Origin: Hyunsoonleella aestuarii
Lineage (GTDB): Bacteria > Bacteroidota > Bacteroidia > Flavobacteriales > Flavobacteriaceae
DNA length: 64,000 nucleotides
Assembly (NCBI RefSeq): GCF_006148925.1
Contig: NZ_VAWB01000001.1
Coordinates: 130,001 to 194,000, forward strand
Direction: 5' to 3'
Made by a program: the position numbers and the translations under genes. Shown here piece after piece: positions 43,619 to 52,545 of this stretch. Position 1 is the first letter of the stretch. Every line of letters starts with the position of its first letter. The notes beneath the pieces are model-generated. The model saw only the letters and a list, made by a program, of their open reading frames with translations, did not search any database and was not told the DNA's origin.

Positions 43619-45106
43619 ATGAAATATTATTTAGTTTTTATATTTTCTTTTGTTACCTTCATTATCACTTCTCAAAATTTAATGATTCCTTTAGACACTA
43701 TGGTTGTTACTAATCATAATACAATCATTAAGGGAGTTAGTATTTCATATTCAGCAACTACAGGAACACAACCTGTCTGGGATAAAAAAGGAGTGCCAAT
43801 TGCCACTTTATTTTACACATATTACGAGCGTAATAATGTTAAAGATAGAGCCAATAGACCATTGATTATTTCTTTCAATGGAGGTCCAGGTTCGGCATCT
43901 GTCTGGATGCATATAGCTTATACAGGTCCAAGAATTTTAAAGATAGATGAAGAAGGTTATCCTGTACAACCATATGGTATAAAAAATAATCCAAATTCAA
44001 TTCTTGATGTTGCAGATATTGTCTACGTTAATCCTGTGAATACGGGTTACTCAAGGATGGTTAAAGATAAAGAGGGTAAACTCCCAGAAAGAGAAACCTT
44101 TTTTGGTATTAATGCAGATATTAAATATTTAGCTGAATGGATTAACACTTTTGTTTCTAGAAAAAACAGATGGGAATCGCCTAAATATATCATTGGAGAA
44201 AGTTATGGCGGGACACGTGTTATGGGCTTAGCCAATGAATTACAGAACAAACAATGGATGTACTTAAACGGAGTGATTTTGGTATCTCCAGCCGATTATA
44301 AATTATATAACACAGGTCAAACTGTTTACTCTTCATTAAACTTACCTTACTATACGGCAGCAGCATGGTATCAAAAAGCGCTTCCTTCTGCTTTGCAAAA
44401 AAAGGATTTATTAGAAGTTTTGCCTGAAGTTGAGAATTATGCAATCAACACCTTCATGCCTGCTCTAGCCAAAGGAGGCTTTATTGCTGAAAGTGAAAAA
44501 CAAAAAATAGCTAAAAAAGTGTCTTACTATTCTGGATTAAGTGAAAAAGCTATTCTTCAGAATAATTTAGACATTCCTACAAGTTTTTTCTGGAAAGAGT
44601 TACTTAGGGATAAGTCTGGCCATATAATTGGCCGATTAGATTCTAGATATTTAGGAATTGATAAAAGAGAATCTGGTAATAATCCCGACTATTCAGCAGA
44701 ATTAACTTCATGGTATCATTCTTTTACACCAGCTATTAATTACTATATAAGAATGCATCTAAATTTTAAGACAGATGTAAAGTATAATGTTTTGGTTAGT
44801 CAAGAGCCTTGGGATAGAAGAAACGATAACACACGTGAAGGCTTGCGGCAAGCCATGGCACAAAACCCTTATTTAAAAGTATTAATTCAATCTGGATACT
44901 ATGACGGTGCTACTACATATTTTGCAGCTAAATATACCATGTGGCAAATTGACCCCAGTGGTAAAATGAAAGATCGTTTTACTTTTAAAGGCTATAGAAG
45001 TGGTCATATGATGTACTTAAGGAACGAAGATTTAATTTCTGCCAATGAAGATTTAAGAACTTTTATTAATGAATCTTTAAGCAAGGGAAAATCTGCTAAA
45101 TACTAA
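43619..45106 (+). CDS. Exported serine carboxypeptidase (S10 family)
   Basis: A 495-residue secreted or periplasmic peptidase. The signal peptide (about 1-19) is followed by the alpha/beta-hydrolase fold with FNGGPGSAS (86-94, oxyanion region) and the nucleophile elbow GESYGG (S195). The catalytic Asp is probably in QSGYYDGATTY (about 425-435) and the His in GYRSGHMMYL (about 465-470). This matches S10 carboxypeptidases, which release C-terminal residues. It is a single gene, ending in a strong bidirectional terminator shared with the convergent M61 peptidase. Confidence 0.9.
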   Translation: MKYYLVFIFSFVTFIITSQNLMIPLDTMVVTNHNTIIKGVSISYSATTGTQPVWDKKGVPIATLFYTYYERNNVKDRANRPLIISFNGGPGSASVWMHIAYTGPRILKIDEEGYPVQPYGIKNNPNSILDVADIVYVNPVNTGYSRMVKDKEGKLPERETFFGINADIKYLAEWINTFVSRKNRWESPKYIIGESYGGTRVMGLANELQNKQWMYLNGVILVSPADYKLYNTGQTVYSSLNLPYYTAAAWYQKALPSALQKKDLLEVLPEVENYAINTFMPALAKGGFIAESEKQKIAKKVSYYSGLSEKAILQNNLDIPTSFFWKELLRDKSGHIIGRLDSRYLGIDKRESGNNPDYSAELTSWYHSFTPAINYYIRMHLNFKTDVKYNVLVSQEPWDRRNDNTREGLRQAMAQNPYLKVLIQSGYYDGATTYFAAKYTMWQIDPSGKMKDRFTFKGYRSGHMMYLRNEDLISANEDLRTFINESLSKGKSAKY

Positions 45107-45142
45107 AAAAGCCACTCTTGTTTAAAAACAAGTGTGGCTTTT
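45107..45142. terminator. Bidirectional terminator between the two peptidase genes
   Basis: GCCACTCTTGTTT and AAACAAGTGTGGC pair with a single mismatch, flanked by A6 on the left and T4 on the right. The hairpin lies between the S10 stop (45106) and the M61 stop (45164). Confidence 0.85.
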
Positions 45143-45163
45143 ATCTGTTTTATAAAATTTCAG

Positions 45164-47056
45164 TTACCCTCTTAACCAAGCTTCACGTAAGGCTTTTTGA
45201 GAATCTGTAGCATCTGCCTTTTCCATGATACCTTTTCCATTGGTATACGTTTTTGTTGTTGTCGTTTTTATTAGAACTTCTTCTCCATCCCGTTCTAAAA
45301 CAACTTCTACCTCTTTACCTGGTTGCCATAAAAAAACTTGTTGAAGTAATTCGTTGGCATTTGCTAGAGTTAAATCTGATCCGTCTATTTTTTTTATCAC
45401 ATCATTCGGTTTTACACCTTGTTCTGCCCAAAAACTATTTTCTAAAACCTTTTCGGTAAAAAAGATTGTTCCTTTTTGTCCATCACCACTAATAATAGGC
45501 GCGCCATCCATTAGAATATAGTTTGTTTCTACTTTTCCTTCTCCAATTTCTAATCCAACTTTATTAAAGAAATCATTATAATTAATTGGTATATCTCCTA
45601 TGACATGGTTATCAAAAAAATCTCTTAAGGAAGGATAAGTCATCTCTACAATTTCATCAATTAACTTATCGTCTTCAAACGGCTTGTTCTTTCCATATTT
45701 ATTAGAAAGTTCTTTCATAAGAGATAAAATCCCTCTATTTCCATCACTAGATTCGCGCATTAAAATATCAACACACATTCCTATTAAAGCCCCTTTTTGA
45801 TAGACATTTAAGTATTGATCTTTATAAGGTTGCTTAAGAACATTTTCACTCATTATGGTAAAACTCATGGCATCGTTCATTTTTGCGGCTGCCTGAATTT
45901 TGCCCATTATCTTATTATAAAATTCAGATTCTTCAACAAGTCCTTGATTAACTTGAAACAAGGTTGCGAAATACTCGGTAACACCTTCGTACATCCATAA
46001 ATGCTTTGAAAACGTAGGATTGTTATAATCAAAATAATGTACATCTTCAGAATGGACACTTAATGGTGTTACGATGTGAAAAAATTCATGTGATACAATG
46101 TCAATCATACTTTGAGCCATAGCGTCTGCTGGAGCCGCTTCAGGCATAACTACTACAGTAGATGTATGATGCTCTAAGGCACCAAACCCTTTAGGAGAAT
46201 CTTCTTTACCTTCAGATAAATACACATAAATATCATATCGTGGCGTACTATCTATATCTCCCATATATGTCTTTTGGGCTTGCATCATTTTAAAGAAAGT
46301 TTCCTTTAAAGATTTAGCTGAATGCACGTTATTAGGCGAATAAACGCTTAATACTATTTTTATGTTGCCAACTTGAAATTCTTCAACATCAAGGTTACCA
46401 AACATCATAGGATTATCGGTAATTTCAAAATACCTATTAGCAAAATATGAAGTTGTTATTGTTTTTCCATCTTCACTTACTTTTGAAGAAACATTTTGTA
46501 ATGCCGAAGTACGTATATAATCAGCAGAACCAGTTACATCTAATTTGTACTGATTGTTTTTTAACGAGTCGAAATAACCTATGAATCCATGTAAATTTAA
46601 TACATAGTTCTCTGGTTCTATATTAGTTCCTCCTGGAGAAAAAGGTACATCTTTACCAATACCTCCATTTATTTCAATATCGTAAGTATCATTTACTAGG
46701 TAGGTGATTTTGTCCAGCTTTTTAGCATTATTTATAGTCCAAGAATTATCATCAATCTTGGTTGCTGGCATTTCATTACCCTCGTAATCAAAAGCCTTAA
46801 AATCATCTATATACCTTCCAAAACTGCTCACAGCATAAGTTCCTTGTATTACTTTTGGCAATCTGTAAGTCACTGTTTCTGTAGTAAATCGCCCTGGATT
46901 AATTTCAACAGGAGCCTTATCATCTGAAACCTTATCTAAATGGATAGCGCTTTCAATAGGATTGCTGATTGCTAAATCGTTGGCTGAATTTTTTGTAGAA
47001 CTACAACTGGTAAGTAAAGCACCTATTAAAAAGGCACCAAATATTCTAGTATTCAT
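45164..47056 (-). CDS. M61 family metallopeptidase lipoprotein with PDZ domain
   Basis: A 630-residue exported lipoprotein (lipobox LLTSC, Cys18). An N-terminal beta domain (about 40-240) is followed by the catalytic domain with HEFFH (zinc ligands H323 and H327) and the third ligand Glu in the LWMYEGVTEYFA segment. A C-terminal PDZ-like domain (about 530-605, with FWAEQGVKPNDVIKKIDG) comes last. M61 enzymes are glycyl aminopeptidases acting in the periplasm or outside. It is a single gene, divergent from the glycosyltransferase and convergent with S10. Confidence 0.92.
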   Translation of the reverse strand: MNTRIFGAFLIGALLTSCSSTKNSANDLAISNPIESAIHLDKVSDDKAPVEINPGRFTTETVTYRLPKVIQGTYAVSSFGRYIDDFKAFDYEGNEMPATKIDDNSWTINNAKKLDKITYLVNDTYDIEINGGIGKDVPFSPGGTNIEPENYVLNLHGFIGYFDSLKNNQYKLDVTGSADYIRTSALQNVSSKVSEDGKTITTSYFANRYFEITDNPMMFGNLDVEEFQVGNIKIVLSVYSPNNVHSAKSLKETFFKMMQAQKTYMGDIDSTPRYDIYVYLSEGKEDSPKGFGALEHHTSTVVVMPEAAPADAMAQSMIDIVSHEFFHIVTPLSVHSEDVHYFDYNNPTFSKHLWMYEGVTEYFATLFQVNQGLVEESEFYNKIMGKIQAAAKMNDAMSFTIMSENVLKQPYKDQYLNVYQKGALIGMCVDILMRESSDGNRGILSLMKELSNKYGKNKPFEDDKLIDEIVEMTYPSLRDFFDNHVIGDIPINYNDFFNKVGLEIGEGKVETNYILMDGAPIISGDGQKGTIFFTEKVLENSFWAEQGVKPNDVIKKIDGSDLTLANANELLQQVFLWQPGKEVEVVLERDGEEVLIKTTTTKTYTNGKGIMEKADATDSQKALREAWLRG

Positions 47057-47142
47057 AAAGTGTATTTAATATTTTCTAAGCTGACGCCAAAAATAAGATT
47101 ATGTAACACCTTATTTTCATAAGGTTATGTTAAATTCGCAGC

Positions 47143-48150
47143 ATGCCTAAGCCTCTTGTAAGTATATTAACACCATTTAAGGATACAGAACTGTTTTTGG
47201 AAGAATGCCTTAATTCGATTATTAACCAAACTTATACTAATTGGGAATTATTGATTGTAGATGATAATTCTTCAGATGGAAGTTACAATCTAGTTGAAAA
47301 TTTTGCTAAGCAAGACCAAAGAATTAAACTTCTAATTAACAATGGAAAAGGCATTATTGATGCCTTAAGACTAGCATTTAAAAATTCTAACGGGAGCTTG
47401 ATAACAAGAATGGATAGTGATGACATAATGCACCCAAAAAAACTAGATGTTCTAGTTAACAATCTGTCTAAATATGGCAAGCAGCATATTGCGGTGGGAC
47501 AAGTGCGTTATTTTTCTAAAGCAGGTATTGGTGACGGATATAAAAGCTATGAGACATGGCTTAATAAATTAACAGAAACAGGGCATAACTATTCTGAAGT
47601 TTACAAAGAATGTGTTATACCATCACCATGCTGGATGATTCATCGCGAAGATTTAGTTGCCAGTGATGCGTTTAATCCAAACATATACCCCGAAGATTAC
47701 GATTTAACATTTCGCTTTTATAAACATAAATACAAATGTATTCCTTGTAATAAGGTTATTCATTTTTGGCGTGATTACCCAACAAGATCATCCAGAACAG
47801 ATTCTAACTATGCCGAAAATCATTTCATTAATTTGAAGATTAATAATTTCATTGCTATTGATTATAATGAAAATAAAACGCTTGTAATATGGGGGGCTGG
47901 AAAAAAGGGAAAAATAACTGCTAAGACTTTGGTAGAAAAAAACATAACCTTTCGTTGGATCTGTGATAATCCCAATAAAATAGGTCGAGATATTTATGGG
48001 GTAACACTTGAACCATTTAGTAAACTCAAAACCATTAAAAATGCCCAGAGTATAATTACTGTTGCTAATAAAAAGGCACAAAAAAGTATCATAAACTATA
48101 TGAATATTTTACATTTAAAACCCACGGTAGATTATATTTTCTTTTGTTAA
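47143..48150 (+). CDS. GT2 glycosyltransferase fused to a Rossmann-like C-terminal domain
   Basis: A 335-residue cytosolic protein. The N-terminal part (about 1-225) is a family 2 glycosyltransferase: VSILTPFKDTELFLEECLNSI, IVDDNSSDGSY, the DxD-like RMDSDD (about 91-96) and YPEDYDLTFRFYKH. Residues about 240-335 form a second domain with a nucleotide-binding-like GAGKKGK loop (about 250-256) and WICDNPNKIGRDIYGV. The latter resembles the N-terminal Rossmann piece of sugar O-acyltransferases of the PglD type. It is an isolated gene with no polysaccharide cluster beside it; the acceptor is unknown. Confidence 0.85.
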   Translation: MPKPLVSILTPFKDTELFLEECLNSIINQTYTNWELLIVDDNSSDGSYNLVENFAKQDQRIKLLINNGKGIIDALRLAFKNSNGSLITRMDSDDIMHPKKLDVLVNNLSKYGKQHIAVGQVRYFSKAGIGDGYKSYETWLNKLTETGHNYSEVYKECVIPSPCWMIHREDLVASDAFNPNIYPEDYDLTFRFYKHKYKCIPCNKVIHFWRDYPTRSSRTDSNYAENHFINLKINNFIAIDYNENKTLVIWGAGKKGKITAKTLVEKNITFRWICDNPNKIGRDIYGVTLEPFSKLKTIKNAQSIITVANKKAQKSIINYMNILHLKPTVDYIFFC

Positions 48151-48200
48151 TTACTTCGTTTTCATTTTAATGTTTTATTAAAAAAATGAAAAAAATTATG

Positions 48201-48208
48201 TAGGTTTG
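48201..48208 (+). promoter_or_regulatory. Candidate -7 element for the BatA-like operon
   Basis: TAGGTTTG 18 nt upstream of the ATG at 48226. The expected -33 TTG is not clear. Confidence 0.4.
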
Positions 48209-48225
48209 AACAATCTAATTATACC

Positions 48226-50151
48226 ATGCAGTTTAAACACCCCGAACTTCTTTACACTCTTTTTTTACTGCTCATCCCAATTATTGTTCATCTTTTTCAA
48301 CTTAGAAAATTTAAAAAAGTTACATTCACAAATGTTGCCTTTTTAAAAGAGGCTACTTTACAAACCAGAAAAAGTTCCCAAATAAAAAAATGGTTGATTT
48401 TATTCACACGATTATTGCTTTTTGCTGCCATAATTTTAGCCTTTGCGCAGCCTTTTACTTCAAAATCTGAAACATTAAATCAGAAAATTGAAACGGTAAT
48501 TTACTTAGACAATTCCTTTAGTATGCAAGCAAAGGGTAACAAAGGAGAACTTTTTAAGCGTGCTATTCAAGACATTATTGTTAGTGTTCCTGAAGACGAA
48601 GATATGTCAATTGTTACTAATGATAAGGTATTTAAACAAACGACCATAAAAGCAATAAAAAACGAGTTACTTCAATTAAATTATAGTGCAAACGAGTTAT
48701 CGGCGCGATCAGCTTTATTAAAATGCAAAACCCTACTCAGCAAGAATCAAACCATTAAAAATAACATTGTATTTATATCTGATTTTCAGGAAGATGAATT
48801 CGATTTCATAGAAGTAAATGACTCATTAAATAATTTACATTTAGTGAAACTTGAACCAGTTAACACTAATAATATTTCTATTGATAGTGCATACATATCG
48901 ACTTCTTCAGCTGCTGCAATAGAACTAACAGTAACATTAAGAAACAATGGCGCTTATCAAGACAATATTCCTATTTCTTTATTCAACAATAACAATTTAA
49001 TAGCCAAAACTAGCATCTCCGTAGACAAAACTGGAAGCGCGACTTTTTCCTTACCAATTAATACTGTTATACTTGGAAAAATTACAATAGATGATGCTAA
49101 TTTGACCTTTGACGATAAACTTTTTTTTAACATCAACAAACCAGAAAAAACAAATGTTCTTGCAATAAATCAAGCGGACGATATGTTCTTAAAACGCATA
49201 TTTACAGATAATGATTTCAAATATGCTTCAGCCAATATAAATAACTTAAGCTATAACGATATAAGCAATCAAAGTTTAATTATCTTAAATGAATTAGATA
49301 ATATCCCAAGTGCTTTAGCTTCGGCTTTAAAATCCTTTACAAATGACGGTGGTGTGATAGTAGTAGTTCCTTCTTCTAATATTTCGCAGCAATCATACAA
49401 CACTTTGTTGTCTAATTATAATATGGTTATAAATGACTATCTAAATATAGAAAAGCGCATTACAACTATAAATTATTCTCATCCTTTATACAGTAATGGC
49501 GTATTCGAAAAACAGGTGAGTAATTTTCAATACCCAAAAGTAAATAATCATTTCGCCCTAGTTTCAAATAATTCTTCATCTATTTTGCAATACGAAAATG
49601 GAGCTCCTTTTTTAAGTCAAAATTCAAATGCTTTTGTTTTTTCAGCGCCACTTAATGAAGAGAACTCAAATTTTAAAAGCTCTCCTTTAATTGTCCCTAC
49701 TCTTTTCAACGTTGGAAAATTTAGTCTTAAAAAGCCACAATTGTATTTCTCTATTGGCAATACTAATAGTTTTGATGTTATAACAGATTTGCAACAAGAT
49801 GAAATATTAACTTTGGTAAATAATGACATTAACCTTCTACCATTACAACAACAGTTTAGTAATAAGATAGTAGTTAAAACTTCTGAAACACCAGACGTTT
49901 CTGGCATTTATTCAGTTAACAATAAAGATAATTCTATAATGCATGTAAGTTATAATTATAAGAGGCATGAGAGCAGATTAGTTTATCGAGACTTATCCCA
50001 AATTGAAAATATTTCAATTGATAATTCTATCACAGATGTATTCAACACAATAAAAAGTGATACAAAAATTAATGCCTTGTGGAAATGGTTTGTTATTTTT
50101 GCGCTAGCGTTATTGATTATTGAAATGCTCATCTTAAAATATTTTAAATGA
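48226..50151 (+). CDS. BatA-domain membrane protein
   Basis: A 641-residue inner-membrane protein. The N-terminus (HPELLYTLFLLLIPIIVHLFQLRKFKKVTFTNVAFL, two membrane segments to about 75) is the Aerotolerance regulator BatA domain. A partial VWA-like domain follows (about 85-200; VIYLDNSFSMQAKGNKGE includes a DxSxS metal site). Then come a long beta-rich region and a C-terminal membrane helix (about 620-638). Bat proteins normally travel with MoxR ATPases, but none is here. The next gene overlaps its stop by 4 nt (ATGA). The function is unknown; cell-envelope stress is the usual suggestion. Confidence 0.87.
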   Translation: MQFKHPELLYTLFLLLIPIIVHLFQLRKFKKVTFTNVAFLKEATLQTRKSSQIKKWLILFTRLLLFAAIILAFAQPFTSKSETLNQKIETVIYLDNSFSMQAKGNKGELFKRAIQDIIVSVPEDEDMSIVTNDKVFKQTTIKAIKNELLQLNYSANELSARSALLKCKTLLSKNQTIKNNIVFISDFQEDEFDFIEVNDSLNNLHLVKLEPVNTNNISIDSAYISTSSAAAIELTVTLRNNGAYQDNIPISLFNNNNLIAKTSISVDKTGSATFSLPINTVILGKITIDDANLTFDDKLFFNINKPEKTNVLAINQADDMFLKRIFTDNDFKYASANINNLSYNDISNQSLIILNELDNIPSALASALKSFTNDGGVIVVVPSSNISQQSYNTLLSNYNMVINDYLNIEKRITTINYSHPLYSNGVFEKQVSNFQYPKVNNHFALVSNNSSSILQYENGAPFLSQNSNAFVFSAPLNEENSNFKSSPLIVPTLFNVGKFSLKKPQLYFSIGNTNSFDVITDLQQDEILTLVNNDINLLPLQQQFSNKIVVKTSETPDVSGIYSVNNKDNSIMHVSYNYKRHESRLVYRDLSQIENISIDNSITDVFNTIKSDTKINALWKWFVIFALALLIIEMLILKYFK

Positions 50152-51401
50152 ACATACTTATAAAATCTGCTACCATAATAGATTCAAGTAGTGAGTTTCA
50201 TAATACAACACAAGACTTATTAATTGAAAATGGTACGATTACTCAAATTGGCAATAATCTCAACAATCCCAGGAATTATAAAGAATTACGTTTAGAGAAT
50301 CTGCATGTTTCACAAGGATGGTTTGATAGCTCTGTGTGTTTTGGTGAACCGGGCTATGAAGAACGTGAAACTATTGAAAATGGTCTGAAAGCAGCTGCCA
50401 AGTCTGGTTTTACAACGGTTGCCATGAATGCCAACACCAATCCAGTTATTGACACCAATGCAGATGTGGCTTTTGTAAATTCTAAAGCCGCAAAAAATGC
50501 AGTTAATTTGCTTCCTATTGGTGCACTTACAAAAACAAGCTCTGGAACAGACTTAGCTGAGCTATATGACATGTCGAATGCTGGGGCAGTAGCATTTTAT
50601 GATTATAAAAAACCCATTACAAATCCTAATCTCATGAAAATTGCCTTGCAATACGCAAGTAGTTTTAGAGGATTGGTTTGTTCCTTTCCTCAAGAAAATA
50701 AAATTTCTGGAAAAGGCGTTGTTAATGAGCATATTACTAGCACCAAACTTGGGCTAAAAGGAAACCCAGCTTTAGCTGAAGAGTTGCAAGTTACAAGGGA
50801 TTTATTTTTATTGGAATATACTGGTGGTAAATTACATATTCCTACTATATCTACAGCAAAATCAGTTGAATTAATAAGAGAAGCTAAAAAGAAAAAGCTT
50901 GACGTGAGCTGTAGTGTTGCCATTCATAATCTGTACTTCACTGATGATGTCCTCGCAGATTTCAATACAAATTATAAAGTACTACCACCTTTAAGAACAA
51001 AGGAGGATACTGATGCATTAGTTGCAGGCCTAAAAGATGGCACTATCGATATAGTTACTAGTGACCATAATCCTATTGATATTGAATTCAAAAAAATAGA
51101 ATTTGATCATGCCGATTATGGTAGTATAGGTTTAGAAAGTGCATTTGGTGCTTTGCAAAATATTTTTACAACAAAAAAGACCATTGATTTACTAACTAAA
51201 GGAAAATCCCGATTTGGAGTTGAAAACACATCGATTAATATAGGAAACAAGGCTGATATATCACTTTTCAATCCTGAAACTAAATATACCTTTACAAGAG
51301 AAAATATACAGTCGAGATCTAAAAATGCCATATTTGAAGGGGTTACTTTAAAAGGTAAGGTCTATGGTATTATTTCAAATAATAAAGTTATAATAAACTA
51401 A
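50148..51401 (+). CDS. Dihydroorotase homologue lacking metal ligands (probably inactive as a DHOase)
   Basis: A 417-residue amidohydrolase-fold protein clearly related to type I dihydroorotase: FDSSVCFGEPGYEERETIENGL aligns with the DxHxHxREPG start and TSDHNPI with the late catalytic Asp motif (D306 kept). All four usual metal-binding His are changed: S62 and C64 (for HxH), S179 and T233 (for the later His). The substrate-binding Arg is G66. Catalysis by a zinc centre is therefore not expected. Similar inactive homologues (PyrC') in other bacteria support aspartate transcarbamoylase structure, but pyrB is not here. It is coupled by a 4-nt overlap to the BatA gene and precedes the DUF4870 gene. 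Confidence 0.87.
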   Translation: MNILIKSATIIDSSSEFHNTTQDLLIENGTITQIGNNLNNPRNYKELRLENLHVSQGWFDSSVCFGEPGYEERETIENGLKAAAKSGFTTVAMNANTNPVIDTNADVAFVNSKAAKNAVNLLPIGALTKTSSGTDLAELYDMSNAGAVAFYDYKKPITNPNLMKIALQYASSFRGLVCSFPQENKISGKGVVNEHITSTKLGLKGNPALAEELQVTRDLFLLEYTGGKLHIPTISTAKSVELIREAKKKKLDVSCSVAIHNLYFTDDVLADFNTNYKVLPPLRTKEDTDALVAGLKDGTIDIVTSDHNPIDIEFKKIEFDHADYGSIGLESAFGALQNIFTTKKTIDLLTKGKSRFGVENTSINIGNKADISLFNPETKYTFTRENIQSRSKNAIFEGVTLKGKVYGIISNNKVIIN

Positions 51402-51406
51402 GCATT

Positions 51407-51739
51407 ATGACAAACCAAGATATAGCTGAAGGCAAAGGTCTAGCTATTGTAAGTTATCTGGCAATTATAGGAATTATTATTGCCTATTTTATGAATAACG
51501 ATAAGAAAAATCCCTTTACTAGTTTTCACATAAGGCAATCTATTGGGTTATGGCTTATGTTTCATTTATTAGGTTTTGTTGCAAGCGCTTTTGATAGTTG
51601 GAGTGTAAGTTCTGGCTTCTACATCTTTTTTAGCGTACTTTTCATATACGGTTTAATAGGTGCTATTGGAGGCAAAGTCCAAACTGTTCCTTTGCTAGGT
51701 GAACAATTCCAAAAATGGTTTTCTGGAATAGGTAGATAA
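51407..51739 (+). CDS. DUF4870-like membrane protein
   Basis: A 110-residue protein with three hydrophobic segments (about 14-30, 46-62, 70-90) and the motif PFTSFHIRQSIGLW (about 36-49) typical of DUF4870/Tic20-like small membrane proteins. The function is unknown. It sits 5 nt after the dihydroorotase homologue and 5 nt before the esterase, so it is part of the same message. Confidence 0.85.
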   Translation: MTNQDIAEGKGLAIVSYLAIIGIIIAYFMNNDKKNPFTSFHIRQSIGLWLMFHLLGFVASAFDSWSVSSGFYIFFSVLFIYGLIGAIGGKVQTVPLLGEQFQKWFSGIGR

Positions 51740-51744
51740 CTTGT

Positions 51745-52401
51745 ATGCATAGTAATAATCTTTCCTTATATCATATAAATAGAGCGTCAAGCCTTTCTGA
51801 AAACGCACCACTTTTAATCATGCTTCATGGTTATGGTAGTGATGAAAATGATTTATTCTCCTTTGCTAGTGAATTACCAGAAGAACTATTTATTATTTCA
51901 GCTAGAGCACCATACCCGATGCAACCTTATGGGAATGCTTGGTATGCAATAAACTTTGATGCTGAACAGCGCAAATGGAACGATAACAAACAAGCCAAAA
52001 TGTCTTGCGATTTAATATCAACGTTTATAGATGAAGTTACGGCCAATTATCCGGTAAACAAAGATAATGTCACTTTGTTGGGTTTTAGTCAAGGAAGTAT
52101 CTTAAGTTATGCTGTAGCACTCTCTTATCCTAATAAAGTTAAAAATATTGTGGCTCTTAGCGGTTATGTAAACCACGATATATTACCTAAAAATAAAAGT
52201 AAAGAAGACTACCAGCATTTAGATTTTTATTGTTCTCATGGTAGTGTTGACCAAGTAATTCCAGTGGATTGGGCAAGACAAACGCCAAACTTTCTTAAAA
52301 GCTTAAATATTAAGCATCACTATTCTGAATTTCCCGTAGGCCACGGTGTAGCACCCCAAAATTTTTACGAATTCAAAGATTGGCTTAGCAAAAGAATATA
52401 G
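51745..52401 (+). CDS. Alpha/beta hydrolase, carboxylesterase/phospholipase type
   Basis: A 218-residue cytosolic esterase of the YpfH/acyl-protein-thioesterase-like group: LIMLHGYGSDENDLFSFA (about 24-41), nucleophile elbow GFSQGS (about 113-118), Asp in HGSVDQVIPVDW (about 171-182) and His in FPVGHGV (about 197-203). The substrate is probably a short-chain or lipid ester. It is last in the BatA-DHOase-DUF4870-esterase unit. Nothing in the sequence links the four functions beyond the tight spacing. Confidence 0.9.
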   Translation: MHSNNLSLYHINRASSLSENAPLLIMLHGYGSDENDLFSFASELPEELFIISARAPYPMQPYGNAWYAINFDAEQRKWNDNKQAKMSCDLISTFIDEVTANYPVNKDNVTLLGFSQGSILSYAVALSYPNKVKNIVALSGYVNHDILPKNKSKEDYQHLDFYCSHGSVDQVIPVDWARQTPNFLKSLNIKHHYSEFPVGHGVAPQNFYEFKDWLSKRI

Positions 52402-52517
52402 CAGAATTCCCTTTTAATATCACAATAAATCAGTCCTCAAGATATTCTCTATTTCTTTTTATCGAAAAAGATTGCAACTGATAGATTAAATTTTATTTTG
52501 TTTAATTTTTTACTATA

Positions 52518-52530
52518 TTTGTTAAACAAA
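52518..52530. promoter_or_regulatory. Palindrome on the crtW promoter, candidate operator
   Basis: TTTGTT-A-AACAAA is a perfect 6+6 bp inverted repeat. It overlaps the end of the likely -7 element (TATATTTG, 52514-52521) and is flanked by TTTGTTT (52497-52503) and its reverse AAACAAA (52533-52539). It lies 16 nt before the crtW ATG. Confidence 0.45.
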
Positions 52531-52545
52531 ATAAACAAACTAATC

